A DNA stretch of 64,000 nt. Origin: Thermus hydrothermalis (GTDB lineage: Bacteria > Deinococcota > Deinococci > Deinococcales > Thermaceae). Position numbers and translations under genes: made by a program. Below are positions 52,258 through 60,231 of this stretch, piece by piece. Below the pieces are notes generated by a model. The model was not told the origin of the DNA and ran no database searches. It saw only the letters and a program-made list of their open reading frames with translations. Each line of letters starts with the position of its first letter. Position 1 is the stretch's first letter. The stretch spans positions 106,644 through 170,643 of the forward strand of contig NZ_JAKTNT010000001.1 in the NCBI RefSeq assembly GCF_022760925.1, given 5' to 3'.

Positions 52258-53162
52258 GGGGGCGAAGCGGCGTGGCTTTCATGGCAGTGCTTTCCTTGCT
52301 AGCCTGGGCGCAACCCTACCGGGTGGTGGACGCTAGTGGGAAAGCGGTGGAGGTGCGCTCCATTGAGCGCATCGTAAGCCTGGATGGCATTACCACGGAG
52401 ATCCTCTTTGCCTTGGGTGTAGGGGACAAGGTGGTGGGGCGGGATGACTCCAGTTACTATCCGCCCCAGGTCCTTCGGCTTCCGAGCGTAGGGTACCAGT
52501 TCCGTCTCTCTGCCGAGGGCATTCTCTCCTTGAAGCCTACCCTCGTCATTGGCCGGGAGGATGTGCGCCCGCCCCAGGTGGTGGACCAACTCCGGCAAGC
52601 TGGGGTGGCGGTTGTCCTGGTGCCTGCCGAACCCAGCGTGGAGGGGGCCAAGCGCAAGATCCGGGTGGTGGCGGAGGCTGTGGGCCAAGCCGCAAGGGGC
52701 GATGCTTTGGTGCGGGCTTTGGAGCGGGACCTTTTGGCTTTGCGCGCTTTCCAAGCGCAACACGCTTCCCGAAAGCTACGGGCGCTCTTCCTTTACCTAC
52801 GGGGACCGGGTACCACCTTCGTGTGCGGCGAGGGCAGTACCCCTGTGGGCGTCATGGAGCTAGCGGGGCTTGAGAACGCCGCCAAGGGCATACGGGAGTG
52901 CCAACCCATGACCGCGGAGAGCGTGGTAGCGGCCCGGCCGGATGTCCTTGTGGTCTTCAAAAGGGGCCTGGAGAGCGTGGGGGGCCTCGAGGGCCTTCTC
53001 AAACTCCCCGGCGTGGCGCAAACCCCCGCAGGGCAAAACCGCCGCGTGGTGGCCATGGACGACCTTTACTTGGGGAGCTTCGGGCCCCGGGCAGGCCGGG
53101 CTGCCCTAGACCTGTTCCGGGCGGCTTACCTGATGGACGGCTTCGTGGAGGTGGGACCGTGA
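52254..53162 (+). CDS. hmuT: Hemin ABC binding protein (HmuT type)
   Basis: A 302-residue class III binding protein with a signal peptide (residues 1-20). PYRVVDASGKAVEV, then RIVSLDGITTEILFALGVGDKVVGRDDSSYYP, then GYQFRLSAEGILSLKPTLVIGREDVRPP, then GVMELAGLENAAKG correspond to the heme-binding HmuT/ShuT family. The Tyr in SSYYP is the typical axial ligand position. It is followed by the permease and ATPase genes of the same transporter. Confidence 0.85.
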   Translation: MRGRSGVAFMAVLSLLAWAQPYRVVDASGKAVEVRSIERIVSLDGITTEILFALGVGDKVVGRDDSSYYPPQVLRLPSVGYQFRLSAEGILSLKPTLVIGREDVRPPQVVDQLRQAGVAVVLVPAEPSVEGAKRKIRVVAEAVGQAARGDALVRALERDLLALRAFQAQHASRKLRALFLYLRGPGTTFVCGEGSTPVGVMELAGLENAAKGIRECQPMTAESVVAARPDVLVVFKRGLESVGGLEGLLKLPGVAQTPAGQNRRVVAMDDLYLGSFGPRAGRAALDLFRAAYLMDGFVEVGP

Positions 53163-53269
53163 GGTCGTACCTTATCTGGCGGGCCTTCCTGAAGGCAGCC
53201 TTGTTCCTCGCGCTGCTCGGCAAACCCCTACCCCCTCGGTTGGACGCTTTCTGGGAGGAGCTGCCGTGA
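53159..53269 (+). CDS. 36-residue membrane microprotein between hmuT and hmuU
   Basis: The frame starts with GTG at 53159 (GTGA overlap with the hmuT stop) and ends with a TGA that overlaps the hmuU GTG in the same manner. The product has one hydrophobic helix (AFLKAALFLALLGKPL), a basic N-terminus and an amphipathic C-terminus (DAFWEELP). GTGA coupling on both sides is what an expressed gene would look like. It may be a small transporter subunit or a coupling peptide. I know of no described homolog. Confidence 0.55.
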   Translation: MRSYLIWRAFLKAALFLALLGKPLPPRLDAFWEELP

Positions 53270-54297
53270 CCCGTGGCCTGCCGCTTGGCCGCTTCCGTCG
53301 CTACCGGCTGGTACTGCTAGGGTTGGTGCTCCTCCTTGCCCTGGCCCTCTTGCTGGGGGCGGCCCTTGGGGCCTATCCCATTCCGCCCTTCTCCATTCCC
53401 GGCATCTTGCTCAAGGGCGAAGGGGTGGAGTACCAAGTCCTTACCGCCCTTCGCTTGCCCCGGGTCTTGGGGTCGGCTCTGGTGGGTGCCCTTCTTGCCC
53501 TGTCGGGGGCGGTGCTGCAAGGGCTTTTCCGTAACCCTCTAGTGGATCCGGGCCTCATCGGCGTGTCCTCCGGGGCCGCCTTGGGCGCTGCCATCTTCAT
53601 CGTCGTGTTGCCCGGGGCGGGCGCCTTGGAGGTATACGCCCTACCCCTCTTTGCCTTCCTTGGGGGGCTTCTCGCCACCCACTTACTTTGGCGCTTAGCC
53701 CAAACGCCCTGGGGCGTCCAGGTATCGGTGCTTCTCCTTTCTGGGATTGCGCTAAACGCCCTGGTGGGGGCGGGCATCGGCCTTCTCACCTTTGTGGCCA
53801 GCGAGCAGGAGCTTCGTAGCCTCACCTTTTGGACCCTGGGGGGCTTTTCTGCCATTACCTGGCACCTCCTTCTGGCGGGGCTTCCCTTTGGCCTTCTCGC
53901 CTTCCTTCTCCTCCTGCACTTGGCCCGTCCTCTGAATGCTTTGGTTCTGGGGGAGCGGGAGGCGTTTCACCTTGGGGTGGACCTCGAGGCCCTCAAACGG
54001 CGGGCAGTGGCCGGGGCAGCTTTGGGGGTGGGGGTGGCCGTGGCCTTGGCCGGGGGCGTGGGGTTCTTGGGGCTCGTGGCGCCTCATCTTTTCCGCCTCC
54101 TGGCGGGGCCCGACCACCGCTACCTGCTCCCGGGGGCGGCCCTGTTGGGAGCGGTCTTGGCGGTAACCGCCGATCTCCTGGCCCGGACCTTGGCTGCCCC
54201 GGCGGAGATCCCCGTGGGCGTGGTCACGGCCTGTCTAGGAGGTCCCTTTTTCCTCTATCTGGTCCTGCGGTACAAGCGGGAGGTGTTCCGTGCTTGA
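53266..54297 (+). CDS. hmuU: Hemin ABC permease (HmuU/FecCD type)
   Basis: A 343-residue membrane protein with about ten helices of the FecCD fold. Signatures include ALRLPRVLGSALVGALLALSGAVLQGLFRNPLVDPGLIGVSSGAALGA and GVGFLGLVAPHLFRLLAGPDHRYLLPG, the latter containing the coupling loop. The GTG start overlaps the microprotein stop, and the stop overlaps the ATPase start. It would move heme into the cytoplasm. Confidence 0.88.
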   Translation: MTRGLPLGRFRRYRLVLLGLVLLLALALLLGAALGAYPIPPFSIPGILLKGEGVEYQVLTALRLPRVLGSALVGALLALSGAVLQGLFRNPLVDPGLIGVSSGAALGAAIFIVVLPGAGALEVYALPLFAFLGGLLATHLLWRLAQTPWGVQVSVLLLSGIALNALVGAGIGLLTFVASEQELRSLTFWTLGGFSAITWHLLLAGLPFGLLAFLLLLHLARPLNALVLGEREAFHLGVDLEALKRRAVAGAALGVGVAVALAGGVGFLGLVAPHLFRLLAGPDHRYLLPGAALLGAVLAVTADLLARTLAAPAEIPVGVVTACLGGPFFLYLVLRYKREVFRA

Positions 54298-55072
54298 GGC
54301 GAGAAACCTGGGTTACCGAGTGGGCGAAAGGTGGCTTATCAAGGGCGTGGACCTTGCCGTGCGCCCAGGAGAATTCCTGGCCGTCTTGGGGCCTAATGGG
54401 AGCGGCAAGAGCACCCTCCTCCGCCTCCTTGCCGGTGAGCTTCGGCCCACCCAAGGAGAGGTGTGGCTTAGGGAGCGTCCCTTGGCCGCCCATACTCCGC
54501 AGGCCCTGGCCCGGGTGCGGTCCGTGCTTTCGCAGCACCGGGAAATAAACTTCCCCTACACCGCTTATGAGGTGGCTTTCCTGGGGCGGCTTCCCCACCT
54601 TGAGGGAAGGCGGGAGCGGGAGGAAGACCATGCCAAGGTCAGGAGTGCGTTGGTGCGGGCCCAAGCGGGAGACCTGGCCGAAAGGCTTTACCCAAGCCTC
54701 TCCGGGGGTGAGGCCATGCGCGTGGAAGCGGCGCGGCTTTTGGCCCAGGAAGGGGATCTCTTCCTCTTGGACGAGCCCACCAACCACCTAGACCCGCGGT
54801 ATGCCTTAGAACTCCTCTGCCTCTTTCGCGCCTTGGCCTACGAAGGGAAGGGGGTGGTGGCGGTCCTCCACGACCTAAACTTGGCGGGGCTTTTCGCCGA
54901 CCGCATCCTCCTTTTGAAGGGGGGAAGGTCTGTGGCGTATGGAGCTCCTCAGGCCGTCTTGCACCCCGAGCTTTTGGAAGAGGTCTACGAGGTTCCCTTC
55001 CGCGCCTTAGGGCACCCGGGGGCTTTTTCCTTTCTCCTGCCCGTGCCCAAGGAGGTGGTCCGTGGAGCCTGA
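54290..55072 (+). CDS. hmuV: Hemin ABC ATPase (HmuV type)
   Basis: A 260-residue ATPase with Walker [12 protein letters not shown]-loop, the signature LSGGE, Walker [15 protein letters not shown] and switch LHDLNL. The HmuV-like [17 protein letters not shown] region contacts the permease. Overlaps with both neighbours put it in the same message. Confidence 0.88.
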   Translation: MLEARNLGYRVGERWLIKGVDLAVRPGEFLAVLGPNGSGKSTLLRLLAGELRPTQGEVWLRERPLAAHTPQALARVRSVLSQHREINFPYTAYEVAFLGRLPHLEGRREREEDHAKVRSALVRAQAGDLAERLYPSLSGGEAMRVEAARLLAQEGDLFLLDEPTNHLDPRYALELLCLFRALAYEGKGVVAVLHDLNLAGLFADRILLLKGGRSVAYGAPQAVLHPELLEEVYEVPFRALGHPGAFSFLLPVPKEVVRGA

Positions 55073-55373
55073 GCACGCCCAGGTGGTGGCCCGGATTTCC
55101 GAAAGCCGCTATCTTGCCCGATGCTCGTGCAACGGCGGCACCTACCACCTGCATTGGGATGCGGGTACCTTTCGCCTTACCCCGGAAGGCCTCCTTTTCC
55201 TGGCGCAGGTTCTAGAAGACCTCCTGTCCCGGGGCGGCGATGGGGTGGTGTGGTTGGGTGCAGTGGGTCTACGGTTCCGGGAGGGAGAAGGGCAGGAACT
55301 CCTCCGCCTTCTGCGGCGGGGGCTTGTGTGGCAAAAGGCAAGTCCTGTTGGGTATTTTCGCCATCTGAACTAG
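55062..55373 (+). CDS. Small hypothetical protein with CxC and HxH motifs
   Basis: A 103-residue protein that overlaps the ATPase by 11 bases and ends 4 bases before the next binding protein. The N-terminal half contains CSCNGGTYHLHWD, a combination that could bind a metal or heme. The remainder is alpha/beta (LLFLAQVLEDLLSRGGDG, ELLRLLRRGLVWQ). I do not recognise the family. Position inside the heme operon suggests a cytoplasmic heme/iron carrier (inference). Confidence 0.55.
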   Translation: MEPEHAQVVARISESRYLARCSCNGGTYHLHWDAGTFRLTPEGLLFLAQVLEDLLSRGGDGVVWLGAVGLRFREGEGQELLRLLRRGLVWQKASPVGYFRHLN

Positions 55374-55376
55374 AAT

Positions 55377-56291
55377 ATGCGGAAGATAGCACGTTTGGCT
55401 TCGGTTTACCTGGCTTCCCTAGCTTTGGCGCAGGGCGGTTGCCCAGGTGGGGGGGTACCCCATGACCTGGGCGAGGTGTGCTTGGCCAAGACCCCGGAGC
55501 GGGTGGCGGTCTTGGATTGGCGCCCCCTCGAGGACCTCCTCCTCCTGGGGGTCCGGCCCGTGGCGGGAGCGGACCTGGCGGACTTTCCCAGGTGGGTGCG
55601 GATGGATCTTCCCCAGGGGATCCAGGATCTCGGGGGACGCATGAACCCGAGCCTTGAGCGCCTAGCGGCGCTTAAGCCAGACCTCATTCTGGGCTACACG
55701 GGTTTCCAGGCCAAGCTTTACCCCGAGCTTGCCCGCATTGCGCCCACGGCCCTTTACGACTACTTACCCTCAAGCGGGCAACTCGCCGCCATGCGCCGGC
55801 ACTTCCTCCTGCACGCTCGCCTGGTGGGGAAGGAGCGCGAAGGGGAAAGGCGGTTGGCGGATTTGGACCGCTTCCTAAGCCAAACCGCCGACGCCCTGCG
55901 ACAGGCGGGACTAGCGGGGAGGCCCTTCCTCTTGGTGCAGGCGTGGGCCCGGGAGAAGGTCTACAACGTCTTCACCCGCGACACCCTGGCTTCCGAGCTC
56001 CTAGAGGCCGTGGGCCTGGCCAACGCTTGGAGGGGAAAAGCGGAGGCCTATGGTCTTTCTCGGGTAGGTGCGGAAGGCCTCGTGCGCTTGGTACAGGACA
56101 ACCCTGGGGTGCTCGTTTTCCTCATCGCCCAACCGGAAAACAACCCTCTGGCGGACCCAGCGGTGGGTCCCTTGCTCCGATTGGCAAAGGCTCGTGTGGT
56201 GGCCTTAGACCCCAGCACCTGGACGTATGGCGGGCCCCATTCTGCCCGCGTTTTGGTGGAAGGAGTACGGCGTTCTCTCTTGGGGAGGTAA
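55377..56291 (+). CDS. FecB-like iron-complex binding protein
   Basis: A 304-residue class III binding protein with a signal peptide (1-19). GEVCLAKTPERVAVLDWRPLEDLLLLGVRPVAGADL, then DLGGRMNPSLERLAALKPDLILGYTGF, then VFTRDTLASELLEAVGLANAWRG match ferric-dicitrate/siderophore binding proteins. It is a second binding protein in the operon. It could deliver a different iron complex to the same permease or supply imelysin. ATG 55377 has little ribosome-binding site. Confidence 0.8.
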   Translation: MRKIARLASVYLASLALAQGGCPGGGVPHDLGEVCLAKTPERVAVLDWRPLEDLLLLGVRPVAGADLADFPRWVRMDLPQGIQDLGGRMNPSLERLAALKPDLILGYTGFQAKLYPELARIAPTALYDYLPSSGQLAAMRRHFLLHARLVGKEREGERRLADLDRFLSQTADALRQAGLAGRPFLLVQAWAREKVYNVFTRDTLASELLEAVGLANAWRGKAEAYGLSRVGAEGLVRLVQDNPGVLVFLIAQPENNPLADPAVGPLLRLAKARVVALDPSTWTYGGPHSARVLVEGVRRSLLGR

Positions 56292-56294
56292 ACC

Positions 56295-57344
56295 GTGTGG
56301 CGTTCTCTCTGGATAGCCCTAGGTTTTTTGGGTCTTGCGTGGGCGCAAGGGTTTAGGGAGGGGTTAGCGGCCACGGTGTCGCCCTTGGTGGAGGGCCTTG
56401 CGGCGCAGAGTGGGCTTTTGGCGCAGGCAGCGCGGGCGTTTGCGGGAAACCCCACCCCAGACGGGCTCCATCGTCTACAGCTCCTTTGGCACGCCGCCCG
56501 GGATTACTGGGAAGAGTTGGAGGCTTTCGCCTTCGGTCCGGTAGGGGACTATGACCCGTACCTGGATACCTGGCCCATAAGCCCTGAAGAGCTCGCGCGC
56601 TCCCTAGGGACTTCCGTGGAAAACCTTCCCCCTGAGGTGCGGGGTTTTCATGCCCTGGAATACCTGCTCTTCCAAGCGCTCCCCAAGGAAGCCGAGGGTT
56701 TGCGCCACCTAGCCCTTTTGGCGGAGGACCTTGCCCGCCAGGCCGATGCGCTCCGGGAACGGTACGAGGCCTACCTGCAGGAGGCCTCGGAGGAAGAGCT
56801 CGCCTCGGAACTCTACGCTGCCAGCTTGGAGCTGGCCGAGGAGCTCTTCAGCGAAAAGCTTAGAAACCCGGAAAGCCCCTATGCGCGGCGCTCGGCTGAG
56901 GATTACCGGGCCAACGGCCGAGGGTTGGCCAAGGCCTTGGCCCTCCTAACCCTTCAAGGCAACTCCTGGGCATTGACCCTGGACCTTCAGGCAGCCCTTG
57001 CCAACCTACCAAGCCCCTTGGAGGAGGCTTGGGATGATCCCCGGGTGGAAACGGCCCGAACGAAGGCCATGGCCCTGTACCGCGCCCTCTCCCAAACCCC
57101 GGTGGGAGGCGCCAAGGAGCGGGCGCGCCTTTGGCTACGCACCTTCCGCGAAGAGTACCTGGGGGAAGGGGAAGTGGACGAGGGACTTGCCGCTTTAGAG
57201 GGCCTGGAGCAAGCGGTACAGGCACTTCCCGAGGCGCAAGAGGCGGTGCGCCTTTTGCAGGCTATCCGGGCTAAGGTGGAGGCCCACGCCCCCGCTGAGG
57301 AGGTGGAGCCTATTCTCAGCGCATTGGAGGAGCTTTTGCGCTAA
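56295..57344 (+). CDS. Imelysin-family iron-regulated protein (IrpA-like)
   Basis: A 349-residue secreted protein with a signal peptide (1-18). The alpha-helical imelysin/peptidase-M75 fold contains the GFHALE (G117-x-H119-x2-E122) motif, the putative metal site of the family. A C-terminal helical extension holds acidic Glu/Leu-rich repeats (AEEVEPILSALEELL). Imelysins take part in iron uptake and include EfeO and IrpA. The stop overlaps the next start by one base (TAATG), a pairing with di-heme oxidoreductases known for IrpA-IrpB sets. Confidence 0.82.
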   Translation: MWRSLWIALGFLGLAWAQGFREGLAATVSPLVEGLAAQSGLLAQAARAFAGNPTPDGLHRLQLLWHAARDYWEELEAFAFGPVGDYDPYLDTWPISPEELARSLGTSVENLPPEVRGFHALEYLLFQALPKEAEGLRHLALLAEDLARQADALRERYEAYLQEASEEELASELYAASLELAEELFSEKLRNPESPYARRSAEDYRANGRGLAKALALLTLQGNSWALTLDLQAALANLPSPLEEAWDDPRVETARTKAMALYRALSQTPVGGAKERARLWLRTFREEYLGEGEVDEGLAALEGLEQAVQALPEAQEAVRLLQAIRAKVEAHAPAEEVEPILSALEELLR

Positions 57345-58528
57345 TGCGGAAGGGGCTCTTTTTCCTCTTTGTCCTACTCCTCGGAGCCCTTCCTGCCCGG
57401 TACCTGGTGAACGACGCCTCGTCCCGGGCCTTCGGCCACCCCTTACCCGGGTTGACGCCCGAAGAATTGGAGGCGTTCCGCTTGGGGGACCAAGCCTTCA
57501 ACCGGGTTTTCGTGAGGGAGGACGGCCTGGGCCCTCTTTTTGTTCACCAGTCCTGTGCCGGGTGCCATGTGCGGGATGGCCGGGGTCGGCTGGCCTTCGC
57601 CGAGCGGAGCGAGGCGCTCGTGCGCACCCGGGCTCCAAACGGCCTGGACCCCCATCCCCGTTTCGGGTGGCAACTCCAGGACCACGCGCTTTTGGGGTTG
57701 GAGCCTGAGGGGAGGGTGGCCCTCCGCTTTGAGGAGGTGGAGGGAAGGTATGTGGACGGTACCCCTTACCGCCTGCGCCGGCCCCATGTGGAGGTCTTGG
57801 ACGCCAACGGGTTCCCCGTGCCTGGGCGGTATAGCCTCCGCTTGGCTCCGCCCGTCTTTGGGCTTGGGCTTTTAGAGGCGGTCCCCCAAGCGGTACTGGC
57901 CGCCTTAGAGGACCCTGGGGACCGGGATGGGGACGGGGTGTCGGGACGGCTTGCCTACCTGGAGGGGGGACGCGTGGGACGGTTCGGGTGGAAGGCCAGC
58001 GTGGCCAGCCTGGAGGAGCAAAGCGCCATAGCCTACCGCGAGGACATGGGCCTTTCCACGCCCTTGTTCCCCGAAGAAGACGGAAAGGTGGAGGTTTCCC
58101 AGGAAGAGTTGGAACGGGTGGCCTTTTACCTGCGCCACCTGGCGGTGCCGGCACCGCGGCACCGCCCCGAGGACCTTAAGGGGAAGCGCCTCTTTCGGGA
58201 AATCGGGTGTGCCGCCTGCCACCGGGAGAACTTGGCCGGACTTCCCGCCTACACGGACCTTCTCCTGCACGATATGGGCCCCGGTCTGGACGACGGGGTT
58301 GCGGAAGGGGCGGCCCAGTCCCGGGAGTGGCGTACCCCGCCCCTTTGGGGCATCGGGCTTACCCGGCAGGTGCTTGGGGAGGAGGCGTATCTCCACGACG
58401 GCCGGGCCCGGAGCTTGGAGGAAGCCGTTTTATGGCATGGAGGGGAGGCGGAAGCGGCCAAGAAGCGTTTTCTCGCCCTGCCCCGAGAGGACCGGGAGGC
58501 TCTGTTGCAGTTTCTCAAAGAGCTTTAG
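57344..58528 (+). CDS. Di-heme oxidoreductase (DHOR, putative peroxidase; IrpB-like)
   Basis: A 394-residue secreted c-type cytochrome with a signal peptide (1-18). Two heme-binding motifs are C71-AG-C74-H75 and C289-AA-C292-H293. Conserved pieces such as GLGPLFVHQSCAGCHVRDGRG, PPVFGLGLLEAVP and RTPPLWGIG mark the DUF1111/DHOR family, related to MauG and bacterial cytochrome c peroxidases. Its pairing with imelysin suggests it oxidises or reduces iron at the cell surface during uptake (inference). It is the last gene of the operon. Confidence 0.85.
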   Translation: MRKGLFFLFVLLLGALPARYLVNDASSRAFGHPLPGLTPEELEAFRLGDQAFNRVFVREDGLGPLFVHQSCAGCHVRDGRGRLAFAERSEALVRTRAPNGLDPHPRFGWQLQDHALLGLEPEGRVALRFEEVEGRYVDGTPYRLRRPHVEVLDANGFPVPGRYSLRLAPPVFGLGLLEAVPQAVLAALEDPGDRDGDGVSGRLAYLEGGRVGRFGWKASVASLEEQSAIAYREDMGLSTPLFPEEDGKVEVSQEELERVAFYLRHLAVPAPRHRPEDLKGKRLFREIGCAACHRENLAGLPAYTDLLLHDMGPGLDDGVAEGAAQSREWRTPPLWGIGLTRQVLGEEAYLHDGRARSLEEAVLWHGGEAEAAKKRFLALPREDREALLQFLKEL

Positions 58529-58537
58529 CCGAGGGCC

Positions 58538-58566
58538 TTGACCAGGGGCCCAACCCATGGTAGTCT
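58538..58566 (+). promoter_or_regulatory. Promoter of the riboswitch-controlled operon
   Basis: TTGACC (58538-58543), a 17-base spacer and TAGTCT (58561-58566). Transcription would start about 58573, just ahead of the riboswitch P1 stem. Confidence 0.65.
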
Positions 58567-58570
58567 CCCC

Positions 58571-58722
58571 GCAGGGGTACCCAATACCTAGGGTGCCCTG
58601 GCCGCGATGCCAGGCCGACAGGCCTGGACGCCTTTGGGCGGTGGGGGAAGTCCGGTGAAAGTCCGGCGCTGTCCCGCAACGGTAACCGGCCCCACCTGGC
58701 CGGAAGCCCGAGTACCCGCTTC
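58571..58722 (+). ncRNA. Cobalamin riboswitch
   Basis: The core at about 58644-58685 has GTCCGGTGAAAGTCCGGC, followed by GCTGTCCCGCAACGGTAA, the conserved B12 box. The downstream conserved arm GAAGCCCGAGTACCCGC is at 58703-58719. P1 is formed by GGGTAC (58575-58580) and GTACCC (58712-58717). The upstream arm (GCCAGGCCGACAGGCCTGG) also fits. It precedes a thioesterase and class I ribonucleotide reductase. Adenosyl- or methylcobalamin binding should shut the operon off. Confidence 0.93.
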
Positions 58723-58882
58723 GCGGCCCTGCCCCGTAGCCCTCGAGGCAAGGGTGAAGGTGGTGATGCGCATGGGACCTTGACCTGACCCTTTCCCCCA
58801 AAACGCGTAAGGACCAGTGTACGGCTGGCCCAAAGAGGAAGCGGCTTTCGCCTACTTTTTGCCCGGTTTGGAGGAGGTGCTC

Positions 58883-59251
58883 GTGCGGGAAACCCGCATG
58901 GTGTATCCCGTGTTCCCGGGAGAGACCAACCACTACGGAACCCTTTTCGGTGGCACGGTCATGGCCTGGATGGATCAAGCGGCTTTTGTGGCCGCTACCC
59001 GGCATGCCCGGTGCAAGGTGGTCACCGTGCATGCGGACGCCGTGGACTTTAAGCATCCTGTGCCCTTGGGCTCCATTGTGGAGCTGGTGGCCCGGGTGGT
59101 GGAGGTGGGGCGTACGTCCATGCGCGTGGCGGTGGAGCTTTGGGTGGAGCCTTTGCAAGGGGAGCGGTACCTTGCCGCTCAAGGGGGTTTTGTGTTGGTG
59201 GCGCTGGATGCGTCGGGCCGACCCACGCCGGTGCCTCCTTTGGAGGGATGA
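58883..59251 (+). CDS. Hotdog-fold acyl-CoA thioesterase
   Basis: A 122-residue protein. VRETRMVYPVFPGETNHYGTLFGG is followed by MAWMDQAAFVAATRHARCKVVTVHADAVDFKHPVPLG, the conserved hotdog core of YciA-like acyl-CoA hydrolases. GTG 58883 has GGAGGAGG (58870-58877) five bases upstream. An in-frame GTG at 58817 would add 22 residues, but its ribosome-binding site is poor and the extension would fall into the riboswitch expression region. The stop overlaps the nrdB start. Why a thioesterase travels with this reductase is unclear. Confidence 0.75.
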   Translation: MRETRMVYPVFPGETNHYGTLFGGTVMAWMDQAAFVAATRHARCKVVTVHADAVDFKHPVPLGSIVELVARVVEVGRTSMRVAVELWVEPLQGERYLAAQGGFVLVALDASGRPTPVPPLEG

Positions 59252-60222
59252 TGCTCACTGAGCCGAGGTTCCATTACCGCCCTTACGAGTATCCCGAACT
59301 TCTGCGTTTCCGGGATGCCATCCGGCATAGCTACTGGGTGCACACGGAGTTCAGTTACACCGCCGACGTTCAAGACTACGCCCTAGTAGATGAGAAGGAA
59401 CGCGCCTTGGTGCGGCGGTCCCTTTTGGCCATCGCCCAGGTGGAACTTGCCGTCAAGCTCTTCTGGGCCCGGATCTACGACCGCTTTCCCAAGCCGGAGG
59501 TGGCGGAGGTGGGGATGACCTTCGCCGAAAGCGAGGTGCGCCACGCCAACGCTTACGCCCACCTCCTGGACCTCCTGGGGCTCAACGAACACTTTCAGAA
59601 AGCCCTGGAGGAGGAGACCGCCCTGAAGGAGCGCCAACGGCTTCTTCAGGACGTCCTGCGCCGGGCCCGGGAAGAAAACCTAAAGACGTATGCCCATAGC
59701 CTTCTCCTCTTTGCCGCTTTTACGGAGCACATCTCTCTTTTCTCCCAGTTCTATGTCCTCATGGCTCTAAACCGCCGTGCGGGGCGTTTCAAGGGCATTT
59801 CTAACGCCATAGAGGCCACCAGCAAGGAGGAGAATATCCACGGCCTCTTTGGCGTGGAGCTCCTGCGCCTCCTCCGCAAGGAGCTCCCCGAGCACTTCGG
59901 GGACGGCTTTGCTGAGGAGGCCTTGGCCTGGGCCGAGCGCTTTTTCCGCGGGGAGGAGGCTTTGGTGGACTGGATCTTTGCCCAGGGAGACGTGGAAGTA
60001 GTTTCCCAGGAGGAGGTCTTGGAGTTTCTTAAGCACCGCTACAACGAGGTGCTTTCCCTCCATGGCCTTCCTGCCCCCTTTACGCCCAGGACCGAGCTCC
60101 TTCGGGATACGGAATGGTTCGCCCTCGAGCTCCTTGCCGACAAGGAAGTGGACTTCTTCAACAAGCGCAGCGTGGCTTACGCGCGGCGCGTGCAGAGCTA
60201 CGATCCGGATAGCCTTTTCTAA
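59251..60222 (+). CDS. nrdB: Class I ribonucleotide reductase, beta subunit
   Basis: A 323-residue ferritin-fold subunit that holds a di-metal centre and a radical. Metal ligands in order are E65, E95 and H98 (ESEVRH), E159 (FTEHIS), and E194 with H197 (EENIH). Tyr102 is where the radical Tyr is found (H-x3-Y), so this is a Tyr-radical type rather than class Ic. ATG 59251 (TGATG overlap) is used because GGAGG at 59242 lies four bases away; ATG 59248 is the alternative. It is coupled to nrdA by nine bases. Confidence 0.9.
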   Translation: MLTEPRFHYRPYEYPELLRFRDAIRHSYWVHTEFSYTADVQDYALVDEKERALVRRSLLAIAQVELAVKLFWARIYDRFPKPEVAEVGMTFAESEVRHANAYAHLLDLLGLNEHFQKALEEETALKERQRLLQDVLRRAREENLKTYAHSLLLFAAFTEHISLFSQFYVLMALNRRAGRFKGISNAIEATSKEENIHGLFGVELLRLLRKELPEHFGDGFAEEALAWAERFFRGEEALVDWIFAQGDVEVVSQEEVLEFLKHRYNEVLSLHGLPAPFTPRTELLRDTEWFALELLADKEVDFFNKRSVAYARRVQSYDPDSLF

Positions 60223-60231
60223 GGAGGCGCC

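Noticed and set aside
58766-58783. A five-codon frame (MRMGP) between the B12 riboswitch and the thioesterase
   Set aside because: Too short to judge. It has no sign of attenuation-type codons, so I do not call it a leader peptide.
58817-58882. Upstream GTG extension of the thioesterase by 22 residues
   Set aside because: The ribosome-binding site is only three bases from that GTG, whereas a perfect GGAGGAGG serves GTG 58883 and the shorter protein matches the family start.
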